A DNA stretch of 64,000 nt from NCBI GenBank assembly GCA_038230035.1, contig JBBRNX010000005.1:62001-126000 (forward strand), read 5' to 3'. This document shows positions 51,209-59,403 of the stretch, one piece after another; positions within the stretch are counted from its first letter, which is position 1; every line of letters begins with the position of its first letter. The position numbers and the translations under genes are program-made. The notes beneath the pieces were generated by a model. That model saw nothing but the letters and a program-made list of their open reading frames with translations, was not told the origin of the DNA and searched no databases. The DNA is from Gaiella sp038230035. GTDB taxonomy: Bacteria; Actinomycetota; Thermoleophilia; Gaiellales; Gaiellaceae.

Positions 51209-53778
51209 CAGAGATCGAGTTCAGCCTCGTGGTCGAGTCGTTCACCCTGGACGAGGGCGGCGACTGGGAGCGCTACCGTGCCGTCCTCGCCGAAGCCCTA
51301 GCGATCACCAGGCGGGAAGGCGCCGGTGAGGTGCTCGCGATCGACGCGACTGGCCTGCCCGAGGTCTCGACGCTGCTCGAGGCGGAGTTTCCGGCTGTGC
51401 GTCGCGTGACGGCAGCCGGCAAGGGCTACGACGGCGGCAAGATGGAAGCCGCACTCATGTCGCGCGGTACCTTCGTCCTCTACCTGGACGGAGACTGTCT
51501 GCCGCAGCCGGGCTGGAGCGCCGAGCTTCTACCCGTGCTGCGTTCAGGCGCTGCCGGTGCAGTCGGCGGCTACACACGCTATGACGGCGGCTTTCTCGCC
51601 GCTGTGCACTCCGTGCTGGACTTCGGCTTCATGTATCCGCTCCAGCGGCGCCCGTTGCAGTGCTACGCCTCGAACAACGCCGGCTTCCGCCGTGAGCAGC
51701 TCATCGAGGTGCCGATGGATGACGGCGGCAGCTTGCGGTGCTCCTGCTACCACCATGCGCAACAACTCGCACGTCGCGGCACGCCGATGCTGCTCGTGCC
51801 CGAAGCCCGCGTCCTACACGAGATGCAGCCGGTGATTCGCGAGAGGACGCGCCAAGGCTACGACGCGATAGCCGCGTGCTGGGACGACCCGGCTCTGCCG
51901 GAGGCGCGATTGGTGCGTCTCAACGTCCTCGCGATCCCGCTGTTCTACGGCATGAACGTCCTGCTCGATTGGCGACGCGCGTGGTGGGGGCGCACACCGC
52001 TCGGGTTGGGTCCATTCCGGTTGCTTGCCGCTCTCCCTCTGTTCCCGCTCTACCGGCTTCTCGACGTCGCCGGGATGCTGCGCGCGTTTGTCGGCGGACG
52101 CGCCGCTGGGGGCTGGCAAGGGAGCCTTGGTCCACCGCCGCTCCGACGACTCGGTCGACGGGCTCGAATCACCTGCGCCATGACCCAGAACGTCGACGCC
52201 CAACCCGCCCCGCAGCTCCATGGTGTGTCGTTGCGCAGAATCCTTGCCGGGCGCTGGTTCGCACTCGGCGTCACCGGGATCGCGCTCGCCGCGACGGCGT
52301 TCTTTCTCGCGACGCTGACCGCGTGGCCGCCACACGAAGACGAGACGCTCGCGCTTTTCACCGGGCGCGATTCGCTGCTCGGCACGATCCGCCACGTCAC
52401 ACGGGAGCGCGGCGGCGCGCCGCTTCACTTTCTCCTCGCCTGGGGCGTCGCCCACGCCGGCTTCGGCTGGCGCGGCCTCCGGCTCGTTTCGGCGATCCTC
52501 GCTGTCGCGAGCATCCCGGCGATGGCACTCCTTGGGCGCCGGCTCACCGATGGGCGTACGGCACTGCTCGGGACGGCGCTCGCCTCCGGCAGCTGGCTGT
52601 TTCTCTTCTACGGCACGTTCGGCCGGATGTACAGCCTGTTCCTGTTCACCACCGTGCTCGCCGCGCTGGCACTCCTTCGTGCGGTCGACCGGGGCCGCCC
52701 CCGTGACTGGGCGCTCTGGGGCGTCGCAATCCTTGCCGCGGTCGCGAGCCACCCCTACGGCGCGCTCGTCGTCGCGGCGCACGGGCTGTTCGTGCTGCTC
52801 GCGCATCGCGAGCGGCTGCGCGCGGCGATTGTCGCGTTCGCTGTTGTGCTCGTCGCCGGGACTCCGTTCTGGCTCACCGACCTGACACTGGCCGGCAGGT
52901 TCGACGTGGGAGTTGGCGGCGGCGGCCGGCAGCTCGGCGGGCCGAGCGCCGTCGCGGACTTCGCCTGGCAGGTGGCCGGCGACTACTCGACCGGCCGCCA
53001 CTGGCTACTGCTCGCGATTCTCGGCCTCGCCGCCGTCGGGGCGGTGAACGTCAAGTGGGAGACGCTGGCCCTGGCGTTGTCTCTCGCCGCCGTGCCGGCG
53101 ATCTCGTTCCTCGGCGCTCGCCTCCACACCGCCGCCGCGCCCCAGACCCGCCATTTGATCTTCGTCCTGCCGCTCTTCTCGCTGCTCGTCGCTGCGGGAA
53201 TCGTGCGGGTCGTGCGCCGCCTGCCCGCCTTGGCTGTGGTCGCCGTCGCCGCGCTGCTCGTCGCCGAAGTCGGGTGGGCGTGGCACCGGACCCCTGGACT
53301 GCTCAAAGGCGAGCCGGCTGCACGCGTCGCCGCGCGGCATCAGGCGTCGGCCTGGCTCGCGAGCACGTCGCGTCCCGACGACGTGCTCTTCGGCTACGAC
53401 CCGATCTACCTCGGCGCGTGGGAACGGAACCACGGTCTCTCCCGGACGATCGTCCCGCGCGCGGATGCCGTGCTCGCCTACAAGGTGCTGACGCGGAGCA
53501 CACCACTCGGGCGCGGCGTCTTCATCCTCGACGGGAGCGACTCGCACAATCGCGCGCCCGCGATGACGATCGCCCTGCGCTCACCCAAGCCTGCAGCCGC
53601 GTTCGAAGTGCGACGTTTCGGCCCGTTCCTCGTCGTGCGCACGCGGGATGCGACGGAGACGCCGCAGCGCTTTCTCGCGCTGGCGGAGGCGACCCAGCGG
53701 CTTGGCCGCGAGCTCGGCCTCGACGACTCGGTGATCAACCTCGACATCGTCCTGGCTACGGAACGCCGATTCAGCTAG
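51205..53778 (+). CDS. Glycosyltransferase family 2 domain joined to ArnT/PMT-like membrane glycosyltransferase
   Basis: 857 residues as read. Residues about 1-325 are a GT2-type glycosyltransferase (LYLDGDCLPQPGWSAELLPVL with DXD; NNAGFRR; a C-terminal membrane helix). Residues about 326-857 form a multi-spanning GT39/ArnT-like enzyme (WPPHEDETLALFTGRDSLLG; GTFGRMYSLFLF; HPYGALVVAAHGLFVLL). Such fused proteins exist, but an ATG at 52180 begins the second domain (MTQNVDA). In the other frame the first domain ends at a TGA at 52181 as ATGA, exactly this genome's operon style. A missing G in the G5 run near 52110 would restore two genes. Both readings are stated; sugar and acceptor unknown. Confidence 0.8.
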   Translation: MTEIEFSLVVESFTLDEGGDWERYRAVLAEALAITRREGAGEVLAIDATGLPEVSTLLEAEFPAVRRVTAAGKGYDGGKMEAALMSRGTFVLYLDGDCLPQPGWSAELLPVLRSGAAGAVGGYTRYDGGFLAAVHSVLDFGFMYPLQRRPLQCYASNNAGFRREQLIEVPMDDGGSLRCSCYHHAQQLARRGTPMLLVPEARVLHEMQPVIRERTRQGYDAIAACWDDPALPEARLVRLNVLAIPLFYGMNVLLDWRRAWWGRTPLGLGPFRLLAALPLFPLYRLLDVAGMLRAFVGGRAAGGWQGSLGPPPLRRLGRRARITCAMTQNVDAQPAPQLHGVSLRRILAGRWFALGVTGIALAATAFFLATLTAWPPHEDETLALFTGRDSLLGTIRHVTRERGGAPLHFLLAWGVAHAGFGWRGLRLVSAILAVASIPAMALLGRRLTDGRTALLGTALASGSWLFLFYGTFGRMYSLFLFTTVLAALALLRAVDRGRPRDWALWGVAILAAVASHPYGALVVAAHGLFVLLAHRERLRAAIVAFAVVLVAGTPFWLTDLTLAGRFDVGVGGGGRQLGGPSAVADFAWQVAGDYSTGRHWLLLAILGLAAVGAVNVKWETLALALSLAAVPAISFLGARLHTAAAPQTRHLIFVLPLFSLLVAAGIVRVVRRLPALAVVAVAALLVAEVGWAWHRTPGLLKGEPAARVAARHQASAWLASTSRPDDVLFGYDPIYLGAWERNHGLSRTIVPRADAVLAYKVLTRSTPLGRGVFILDGSDSHNRAPAMTIALRSPKPAAAFEVRRFGPFLVVRTRDATETPQRFLALAEATQRLGRELGLDDSVINLDIVLATERRFS

Positions 53779-53975
53779 ACGCGCGGCTCGCCGTCTTCGC
53801 TTTCGAGGAGCTCGCGGAAGCACGGCGCGCTCTCGAAGGCGGCTAGACCGGAAGGCGTCCCTCGCCGCCGCGCGCGCCGCTTGCGCTTGCCGGTTGCGAA
53901 CACTGCGGACGCGCCGAGCAGGCCGCCGATCACGAGCGACCGGGCGCGATCCCGGCGCCTCCGCTCTCCATCCAT
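53775..53975 (-). CDS. Small basic membrane-associated protein
   Basis: 66 residues: a basic start (MDGERRRRDRARS), a short hydrophobic/Gly-Ala segment (LVIGGLLGASAVFA, possible single helix), an Arg-rich run, and the ending LAAFESAPCFRELLESEDGEPRV. The pattern AFESAPC is one I associate with small uncharacterised actinobacterial proteins, without certainty. TACGAT lies 6 nt before ATG 53975, which supports it as a real gene. Its TAG stop shares bases with the convergent glycosyltransferase stop. Function unknown. Confidence 0.6.
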   Translation of the reverse strand: MDGERRRRDRARSLVIGGLLGASAVFATGKRKRRARRRGTPSGLAAFESAPCFRELLESEDGEPRV

Positions 53976-53992
53976 GCCACGATCGTACTCGC

Positions 53993-54805
53993 ATGCTCGT
54001 CTGCACCCTCGGCGATCTTCATCTCGATGTCGTGGCGCGGCTCGACCGGCCGCTCGTCACCGGGGCGGACACGCCTGCCGACACGATCGTCTCAGCGGGT
54101 GGACAGGCCGCGAACGTCGCCGCCTGGGTGGCCGCTCTCGGCGGGCAAGCCCGACTCATCGCCAAGCGCGCCGACGACGAGAGCGGCCAGCTCGCTGCGG
54201 CTGCGCTACGGGAGCTGGGGGTGGAGCTTTGCGGCCCGATCGTCGACGACGGAACCGGTGTCGTCGTCTCGGTCGTGACGCGCGACGGCGAGCGCTCGAT
54301 GGCCTCCGACCGGGGCGTGGCGGCCGAGCTGCGTGCGGACGAGCTCGAGCCGGCCTGGTTCGGAGGCTGCGACCATCTTCATGCCTCCGGCTACTGCCTA
54401 GCGGCGGAGCCCGGACGATCGGCCGCCACCCGCGCCGTCGAGCTCGCTCGTGCGGAAGGGGCGGTGGTAAGCGTCGACCTGTCTGCGTCGACCGTGATCG
54501 CGACGTGCGGGGCCGAGCGGTTCCGCGAGCTCGTCGCCGCGCTGGCGCCGGATGTCGTCTTCTGCAACGAGGACGAGGATCGCGCACTCGGCGGTCCGAT
54601 TCCGGGAACGACGTGGATCCTCAAGCGGGGCGCGCGGGGGGCATCGTTCGACGGCGACGAGCGACCGGCCGCGCCGGCCGAGGTGATCGACGCGACCGGC
54701 GCGGGCGACGCGCTCGCCGCCGGCTGGATCGTCGGTGGCGCGGATCTCGCGCTCGCCGCAGCCGCACGCTGTGTCGCTGCAGTCGGAGCGATGCCCGGCC
54801 GGTAG
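53993..54805 (+). CDS. psuK: PfkB family kinase, probable pseudouridine kinase
   Basis: 270 residues. It opens LVCTLGDLHLDVVARLDRP, with SAGGQAANVAAWVAALGG (PfkB motif 1 region). The family signature with the catalytic Asp is EVIDATGAGDALAAGWIVGG near the C-terminus. It lies 9 nt before psuG, so it most likely phosphorylates pseudouridine to pseudouridine 5'-phosphate; specificity rests on this context. ATG 53993 is 12 nt from a GATCGT box-like site at 53981-53986, overlapping the divergent small-gene start box. Confidence 0.85.
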   Translation: MLVCTLGDLHLDVVARLDRPLVTGADTPADTIVSAGGQAANVAAWVAALGGQARLIAKRADDESGQLAAAALRELGVELCGPIVDDGTGVVVSVVTRDGERSMASDRGVAAELRADELEPAWFGGCDHLHASGYCLAAEPGRSAATRAVELARAEGAVVSVDLSASTVIATCGAERFRELVAALAPDVVFCNEDEDRALGGPIPGTTWILKRGARGASFDGDERPAAPAEVIDATGAGDALAAGWIVGGADLALAAAARCVAAVGAMPGR

Positions 54806-54814
54806 GCTCGGAAC

Positions 54815-55702
54815 GTGGCCGACCTGATCCACGTCTCCGACGAAGTCTCGACCGCGCGCGCCGAGAGACGGGCGGTCGTCGCGCTCGAGACAACGCTGAT
54901 AGCGCACGGGTTTCCCGCTCCCGAAGGCGTCGCGGTCGGCCTGGAGAGCGAGCGCCGGGTGCGTGCCGCCGGCGCAGTCCCCGCCACGATCGGCGTGCTC
55001 GACGGGGCCGTCCGCGTCGGTCTGACCGAGGACGATCTCCACCGCTTCGATCTTGGCGCCCGAAAGCTCGGCCCTCGCGATGTCGCCATCTGCGCGGTCC
55101 AGGGCGCTGTCGGCGCGACGACCGTCGGCGGAACGCTCGCCGTCGCGCGGGCCGTCGGGATCCGCTTCATGGGAACTGGCGGGCTCGGCGGCGTCCACCG
55201 AGGATTCCCGACCCCGCCCGATATCTCGGCCGACCTCGGCGAGCTCGCGCGCGGACAGGCGCTCGTCGTCTCGTCCGGTGTCAAATCGCTCCTCGACATT
55301 CCGGCGACCGTCGAGTTCCTGGAAACCCTCGGCATTCCCGTGCTCGGCTTCGGCACCAACGCGCTGCCGCTCTTCTACTCCGCTCACGGCGGCCCGCCCG
55401 TCTCGGCCCGGGTCGAGACGCCCGACGAAGCCGCACGCGTCGCCGCAGCCCACTGGTCGCTCGAACGCGCGTCGCTGCTCCTCTGCCGTCCGCCGACGGA
55501 GAGCATCGAGGTCGAGCCTTTGATCGAGGAGGCCATCGCCGCGGCGGCGCGCCAGGGTGTGACCGGTCAGGGCGTCACGCCGTTCGTCCTCTCCTACCTG
55601 CACGAGCACTCAGGCGGCGTGACGCTGCGCGTGAACCGCGACCTGATCGCGGACAACGCCGGCCTGGCAGGCGAGGTCGCATCGGCATACTCAAGCCTGT
55701 GA
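54815..55702 (+). CDS. psuG: Pseudouridine-5'-phosphate glycosidase
   Basis: 295 residues, about the family length. It begins VVALETTLIAHGFPAPEGVAVGLESERRVR and continues GAVPATIGVLDGAVRVGLT, then AVGIRFMGTGGLGGVHRGFPTPPDISADL and VVSSGVKSLLDIPATVEFLETLGIPVLGFGTNALPLFYSAHGG, all typical of PsuG. It splits the C-C glycosidic bond to uracil and ribose-5-phosphate. GTG 54815 follows TAGGCT by 6 nt. It is coupled to psuK upstream and, by a GTGA overlap, to the enolase-superfamily gene downstream. Confidence 0.93.
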   Translation: MADLIHVSDEVSTARAERRAVVALETTLIAHGFPAPEGVAVGLESERRVRAAGAVPATIGVLDGAVRVGLTEDDLHRFDLGARKLGPRDVAICAVQGAVGATTVGGTLAVARAVGIRFMGTGGLGGVHRGFPTPPDISADLGELARGQALVVSSGVKSLLDIPATVEFLETLGIPVLGFGTNALPLFYSAHGGPPVSARVETPDEAARVAAAHWSLERASLLLCRPPTESIEVEPLIEEAIAAAARQGVTGQGVTPFVLSYLHEHSGGVTLRVNRDLIADNAGLAGEVASAYSSL

Positions 55703-56748
55703 CGCTGTACGACCACGTTCGCGATCTGCCGCTCGTCGTCGACGGCTACACGCTCGAAGGGCTGGTGCGCGACGTCTCGAGCGACTTCACGCGCAAGTGC
55801 ACCCTGATCCAGCTCGCCGGGGGCGGCGAGGAAGGCGTCGGAGAGGACGTGACCTACGCGGCCGAGGAGCACGACCTCCAGATCGAGCGGGGCCGCGTTC
55901 TGCCGCTCGTGGGCGAGTGGACACTCGACTCGTTCTCGCAGCATCTTGCGACCCTCCCGCTCTTCGACCACGAGCCCGAGCAGCACGCCTATCTCGACTA
56001 CCGGCGCTGGGGGTTCGAGAGCGCGGCGCTCGACCTTGCGCTGCGGCAGGCGGGCGTCTCGCTCGGAGATGCGGTCCGGCATTCGGCAAGCCCGTTGACG
56101 TTCGTGGTCTCGCTGCGGCTCGGCGAGCCCCCGACCACCGAGCGCCTCCGCGGGTGGCTCGAGCTGTATCCAGGCCTCCGCTTCAAGCTCGATGCGACGC
56201 CGAGCTGGACTGACGAGCTGATCGCGGAGCTCGTGGAGCTCGGTTGCGTCGACTCGGTCGACTTCAAGGGCCAGTACCACGGTACGCCAGTCGACGCGCC
56301 CCCCGACCCGACGTTGTACCACCGCGTGGTCGAGAGCTTTCCCGACGCCTGGCTGGAAGACCCTGCGCTCACACCTGAGACGCTCGCAATCCTCGAACCG
56401 GTGCACGAGCGCGTCACCTGGGATGCTCCCGTCCACTCGGTCGAGGACATCGAAGGGCTGCAGTGGCCGCCGCGAACGGTGAACATCAAGCCATCGCGCT
56501 TCGGCTCAGTCGAGAAGCTGTTCGCCGCCTACGACTACTGCTCGGCGCACGAGATCGGCGGCTACGGCGGCGGCCAGTTCGAGCTCGGCGCCGGCCGCAA
56601 CCACATTCAGCTCCTCGCTTCGCTGTTCCATCCCGGGACGCCGAACGACGTCGCGCCCGGCGAGTTCAACTCGCCCGAGCCGGTTGCCGGGCTTCCCGCG
56701 AGCCCGCTTGCGGTGGCTCCACGCACGACTGGCTTCGCCGTCGCCTAG
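55699..56748 (+). CDS. Enolase-superfamily protein of unknown specificity
   Basis: 349 residues. The capping region is YDHVRDLPLVVDGYTLEGLVRDVSSDFTRKCTLIQLAGGG, followed by a TIM-barrel-like domain with RFKLDATPSW, VDFKGQYHGTPVD, WLEDPAL, WDAPVHSVEDIEG and VNIKPSRFGSVEKL. GGGQFELGAGRNHIQLLASLFHP resembles the end of mandelate-racemase and OSBS-like proteins. Which Lys/Asp/Glu are catalytic I cannot assign with certainty, and the first half of the usual Lys-X-Lys motif is not clear. GTG 55699 overlaps psuG, so it is co-expressed with pseudouridine breakdown. Confidence 0.7.
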   Translation: MTLYDHVRDLPLVVDGYTLEGLVRDVSSDFTRKCTLIQLAGGGEEGVGEDVTYAAEEHDLQIERGRVLPLVGEWTLDSFSQHLATLPLFDHEPEQHAYLDYRRWGFESAALDLALRQAGVSLGDAVRHSASPLTFVVSLRLGEPPTTERLRGWLELYPGLRFKLDATPSWTDELIAELVELGCVDSVDFKGQYHGTPVDAPPDPTLYHRVVESFPDAWLEDPALTPETLAILEPVHERVTWDAPVHSVEDIEGLQWPPRTVNIKPSRFGSVEKLFAAYDYCSAHEIGGYGGGQFELGAGRNHIQLLASLFHPGTPNDVAPGEFNSPEPVAGLPASPLAVAPRTTGFAVA

Positions 56749-56791
56749 GAGCGATTAACACAATGAGGTGGGAGGCCTGCGACGTCTCGTC

Positions 56792-57343
56792 TTATGACGG
56801 CCGCCCGCCGAACTGCCAGTTGTGGACCTCGATGTCTGCGTACCGGTCCGGGGTCAGAACGGCGCGTGCTGCGTCCGGGTCCGTTGCCCTGACCAACACC
56901 GCCGTACCCAGCAAGCTGGTGCCGTTGTCGGACAGCAGCGGCCCGTACGCGATCAGCTCGTCCCGATAGGTCGGCACGGCGAGGTCGGCGGCCTGCTCCG
57001 CGCCAAGGCCGAGCACCAGGTACCGGTTGCCACCAGTCCGACCACCGGGGAAATCCCACATTGTGCGCCCCAGCGTGTTGCGCCACCGGCGCAGCAGCAC
57101 GTCCCGGTACACGCCGGCCTGGTAATTGGGCTCATCGAAGGCGAACGCACGAGCGGCCGTGGGATCTGGCAGGTCGACGATGTGCACGCTGCCGGTGGGC
57201 ATGTCGCCGTCGCTGGCGAGGGTCGGTCCTCGGGCGATCATCTCCGTCGCGTACCGATCCATGTACGACCAGTGCTCTTCCAGCAACTCTTCGCGCAGCG
57301 CTACGGAGCCGGGCCGATCGCGGTGGTAGCAGAAGAACTCCAA
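56792..57343 (-). CDS. YCII-related domain protein with two domain copies
   Basis: 183 residues with two successive YCII-like domains: residues about 1-90 (EFFCYHRDRPGSVALREELLEEHWSYMDRYATEMIARGPTL, SVHIVDLPDPTAARAFAFDEPNYQAGVYRDVLLRRW) and about 105-180 (YLVLGLGAEQAADLAVPTYRDELIAYGPLLSDNG). The catalytic or metal His/Asp pair of YCII is in the H-X-X-Y/D pattern of the first copy. YCII family functions are mostly unknown (dehydrogenase/ferredoxin-like fold). TTG start at 57343. It follows the GYD gene (10 nt), probably in the same operon. Confidence 0.75.
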   Translation of the reverse strand: MEFFCYHRDRPGSVALREELLEEHWSYMDRYATEMIARGPTLASDGDMPTGSVHIVDLPDPTAARAFAFDEPNYQAGVYRDVLLRRWRNTLGRTMWDFPGGRTGGNRYLVLGLGAEQAADLAVPTYRDELIAYGPLLSDNGTSLLGTAVLVRATDPDAARAVLTPDRYADIEVHNWQFGGRPS

Positions 57344-57353
57344 GCCCAGAGTC

Positions 57354-57641
57354 TCAAGACTCGAGCGAGGCGAGCAGCTCGTCGATCGGGACGAGCGGCA
57401 GCGACTCGAGCTTGGCGCTGCCCCGCGCGCCGAGCGCGACCGAAACCTTGGCGATCGTCAGGTCGTCGGGCGCCTCGACGATGTTCACGAAGTCGTAGGC
57501 ACCGAGCGAGGCCCACTGGTGAAGCACGCGCGCGCCGAGCTCCTCGACGTCGCGGTTGACCTCACGAAGGCGCGCCGGGTTGGAGTTGAGCGTCTGCACG
57601 CCCTTCTCCGTGAGGGTCGTCAGCATCAGGTAGATCGGCAT
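57354..57641 (-). CDS. GYD domain protein
   Basis: 95 residues. It begins IYLMLTTLTEKGVQTLNSNPARLREVNRDVEELGARVLHQWASLGAYDFVNIVEAPDDLT, which fits the GYD family (small ferredoxin-like stress or regulatory domains), where YDFV corresponds to the GYD region. GAGGAGG is upstream of ATG 57641. A TAGGCT box near 57669 may start the GYD-YCII transcript. The upstream membrane-protein gene overlaps its first 80 nt. Confidence 0.82.
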   Translation of the reverse strand: MPIYLMLTTLTEKGVQTLNSNPARLREVNRDVEELGARVLHQWASLGAYDFVNIVEAPDDLTIAKVSVALGARGSAKLESLPLVPIDELLASLES

Positions 57642-58335
57642 CGCTCCTCCTCGGTCGTCGTCCGGGCGAGCCTAACCGAGCGACCTGGTCGCCGTAGAGC
57701 ATTGCTGCGCCGAGGAAGAGGAGCGGGCTGAGGAAGATCCCGGCGATCGCGCCGCCCGTGCGACCCGCGGTATCGGCGAAGTTGCGCAGCAGATAGAAAG
57801 CGACGCCCTGTGTGAGGACGACGAGAATCGCCAGCGTGCAAAGCCCGCCGAGGACGTGGACATAGTCGGCCCGCGCTAGCTGGAGCGCCCGTGCGAACGA
57901 TGCGCGGAACCCGAGCCGCTCGACGAGCGCGACCGGCACAACGAGGCCGAAGAAGGCGAGCCACGCGAGGCCCGGCAGCACAAAGATTGAGGCGAGCAGT
58001 GGAAACGGTAGATAGACGAGGATCCCCGCGACGAACGCGGTCGCGGCCGGCCGACCCCGGACTTCGACCTCTCCGACGATTCCTAGGGCGAGGAGGTAGG
58101 ACAGCGTGAAGACGGGAGCGGCAGCAGCGGCGAAGGCGTACCGGTGCCAGCTCGTGAACTCGGCGGCGACCACACTGGCAACCCCAGGTAGAACGCCAAT
58201 CGCGAGCGAGCGCCAGACATTCCGCTGGTAGATGCGGATCGTCTCGGCGACGAGCTGACCGACGGTTCGTGTCTCGGGCGGCAACGGTGGCGGCAACGGC
58301 CGCCGAGCGGGGCTCGTCGTTTCGCGGCGCGCCAT
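57562..58335 (-). CDS. Multi-pass membrane protein of unknown function
   Basis: 257 residues. A Pro/Arg-rich cytoplasmic start (MARRETTSPARRPLPPPLPPETRT) is followed by ETIRIYQRNVWRSLAIGVLPGV and at least five hydrophobic segments to about residue 215. The pattern ETIRIYQRN-W-X8-P is typical of uncharacterised glycerophosphoryl-diester-phosphodiesterase-like membrane (DUF7544/GDPD membrane) proteins; I do not claim a function. The last 26 codons overlap the GYD start in another frame and look low-complexity, so the true end may be earlier or frameshifted. ATG 58335 is 8 nt after TAGCGT. Confidence 0.75.
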   Translation of the reverse strand: MARRETTSPARRPLPPPLPPETRTVGQLVAETIRIYQRNVWRSLAIGVLPGVASVVAAEFTSWHRYAFAAAAAPVFTLSYLLALGIVGEVEVRGRPAATAFVAGILVYLPFPLLASIFVLPGLAWLAFFGLVVPVALVERLGFRASFARALQLARADYVHVLGGLCTLAILVVLTQGVAFYLLRNFADTAGRTGGAIAGIFLSPLLFLGAAMLYGDQVARLGSPGRRPRRSDADLPDADDPHGEGRADAQLQPGAPS

Positions 58336-58346
58336 TGCGCGGGACG

Positions 58347-58889
58347 CTACAGGCCGAGGGCGTGCAGGAGGCGCGGAATAGCGTCCGCCAGTGCAGCGAG
58401 TGCATCGTCGATCCGCCAGTCCGCACGCACATCCTCGACGAGGTTGGAGATCGCGCGCAGCTCGACCGCGGGCACACCCGCGAGTGCAGCGGCGCGCAGC
58501 ACCGCGAAACCCTCCATCGCCTCGACCGGGCACTCCGAGCCTCCACCGACTCGTCCCGTGGTGCCGATCGGCAGGAGCAGCGCCTCCGGGAGCGCTCTTC
58601 GAGCAGTACGCAGCAGCATCTCGTCCGGGCTCGCTTCCCGCGGAGACAACCCTGTCGTCAGTGACAGGTCTTCGTAGATCGCCAGCGAGCCGAGCACGAG
58701 CTGCGGCGGCTCGAGGCCGGCGTCGCGCCGCGCGCCAGCTATACCCACGTGGAGCAGGGCGAGCGCCGGTGTCGCAGCGAGCGCCCGGGCGGTCGCGATT
58801 GCAGCCTCGACCGGGCCGACGCCGCACACGAGACCGGTGTGGCCGCACAGTTCCCGCTCCGTCGCAGCAACGATCAGAATCTCGGACAT
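58347..58889 (-). CDS. mqnB: Futalosine hydrolase-like nucleosidase (MqnB)
   Basis: 180 residues of the PNP/UDP phosphorylase fold. It opens ILIVAATERELCGHTGLVCGVGPVEAAIATARAL and ends VEAMEGFAVLRAAALAGVPAVELRAISNLVEDVRADWRIDDALAALADAIPRL. The EAMEGFAV motif and RAISN-X-V-X-D-X5-W-R are the hallmarks of futalosine hydrolases as opposed to MTA/SAH nucleosidases. MqnB releases hypoxanthine from futalosine in the alternative menaquinone route. No other mqn gene is in the window. It is divergent from a GNAT gene and 11 nt after the membrane-protein start. Confidence 0.8.
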   Translation of the reverse strand: MSEILIVAATERELCGHTGLVCGVGPVEAAIATARALAATPALALLHVGIAGARRDAGLEPPQLVLGSLAIYEDLSLTTGLSPREASPDEMLLRTARRALPEALLLPIGTTGRVGGGSECPVEAMEGFAVLRAAALAGVPAVELRAISNLVEDVRADWRIDDALAALADAIPRLLHALGL

Positions 58890-58929
58890 GGGGCTCTCGT
58901 TCGCATTGGCCGGCCTCGACGATCCTACG

Positions 58930-59349
58930 GTGCGCCCGCTGACCGAGGCGAGCGTCGCCGAGCTGAACAGCCACTACGGCGGCCGCCCAGGATCAGGCGC
59001 CAAGCCACGCCCGGAGGAGTTCGTCGCGCCGGACGGCATCTTCCTCGTGGCAGAGCTCGACGGCGAGGCGATCGGCTGCGGCGGCCTGGCCCGCTTCGAC
59101 GAGACGACCGCCGAAATCCGCCGGATGTACGTCATTCCGCACGTTCGCGGGCGGGGCATCAGTCGCGCGATCCTCGCCCAGCTCCTCGCCGCCGGACGCG
59201 AGCTTGGCTACGCGCGCGCCCGCCTCGAGACGGGCTATGCCCAGCGCGAGGCGATCGGCCTCTACGAGAGCGCCGGTTTCGAGCCGATCCCGTGCTGGGG
59301 GCCGTACATCACGGACGAGCGCAGCCGCTGCTATGAGGTCGAGCTGTAG
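58930..59349 (+). CDS. GNAT family N-acetyltransferase
   Basis: 139 residues. It opens VRPLTEASVAELNSHYGGRPG and has the acetyl-CoA motif AEIRRMYVIPHVRGRGISRAILAQLLAAGREL, then TGYAQREAIGLYESAGFEPIPCWGPY. This is the type often annotated as N-acetyltransferase acting on small amines; the substrate is unknown. I chose GTG 58930 because GACGAT lies 6 nt upstream and the conserved domain begins there. ATG 58888 in frame would share a CATG with the divergent mqnB start. Confidence 0.8.
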   Translation: MRPLTEASVAELNSHYGGRPGSGAKPRPEEFVAPDGIFLVAELDGEAIGCGGLARFDETTAEIRRMYVIPHVRGRGISRAILAQLLAAGRELGYARARLETGYAQREAIGLYESAGFEPIPCWGPYITDERSRCYEVEL

Positions 59350-59354
59350 CACAC

Positions 59355-59390
59355 GTCGAGGGCCGGCCCGATCGGCGCCGGGCCCTCGAC
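59355..59390. other. GC hairpin between convergent genes, possible terminator
   Basis: GTCGAGGGCC (59355-59364) and GGCCCTCGAC (59381-59390) are perfect 10-bp arms, with further pairing inside. It lies between the stops of the GNAT and CHRD genes. An A-run follows on the plus strand rather than a T-run, so it is not a canonical rho-independent site in that direction. Confidence 0.55.
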
Positions 59391-59403
59391 AAAAACTCGC
59401 GCG

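Noticed and set aside
53881..55698. Long open frame through psuK and psuG on the same strand
   Set aside because: Arg-rich low-complexity translation, typical of a GC-rich out-of-frame reading; only its last part is the enolase-like gene.
59355..59390. Canonical rho-independent terminator for the GNAT gene
   Set aside because: A-run instead of T-run follows on the plus strand; kept as a plain hairpin.
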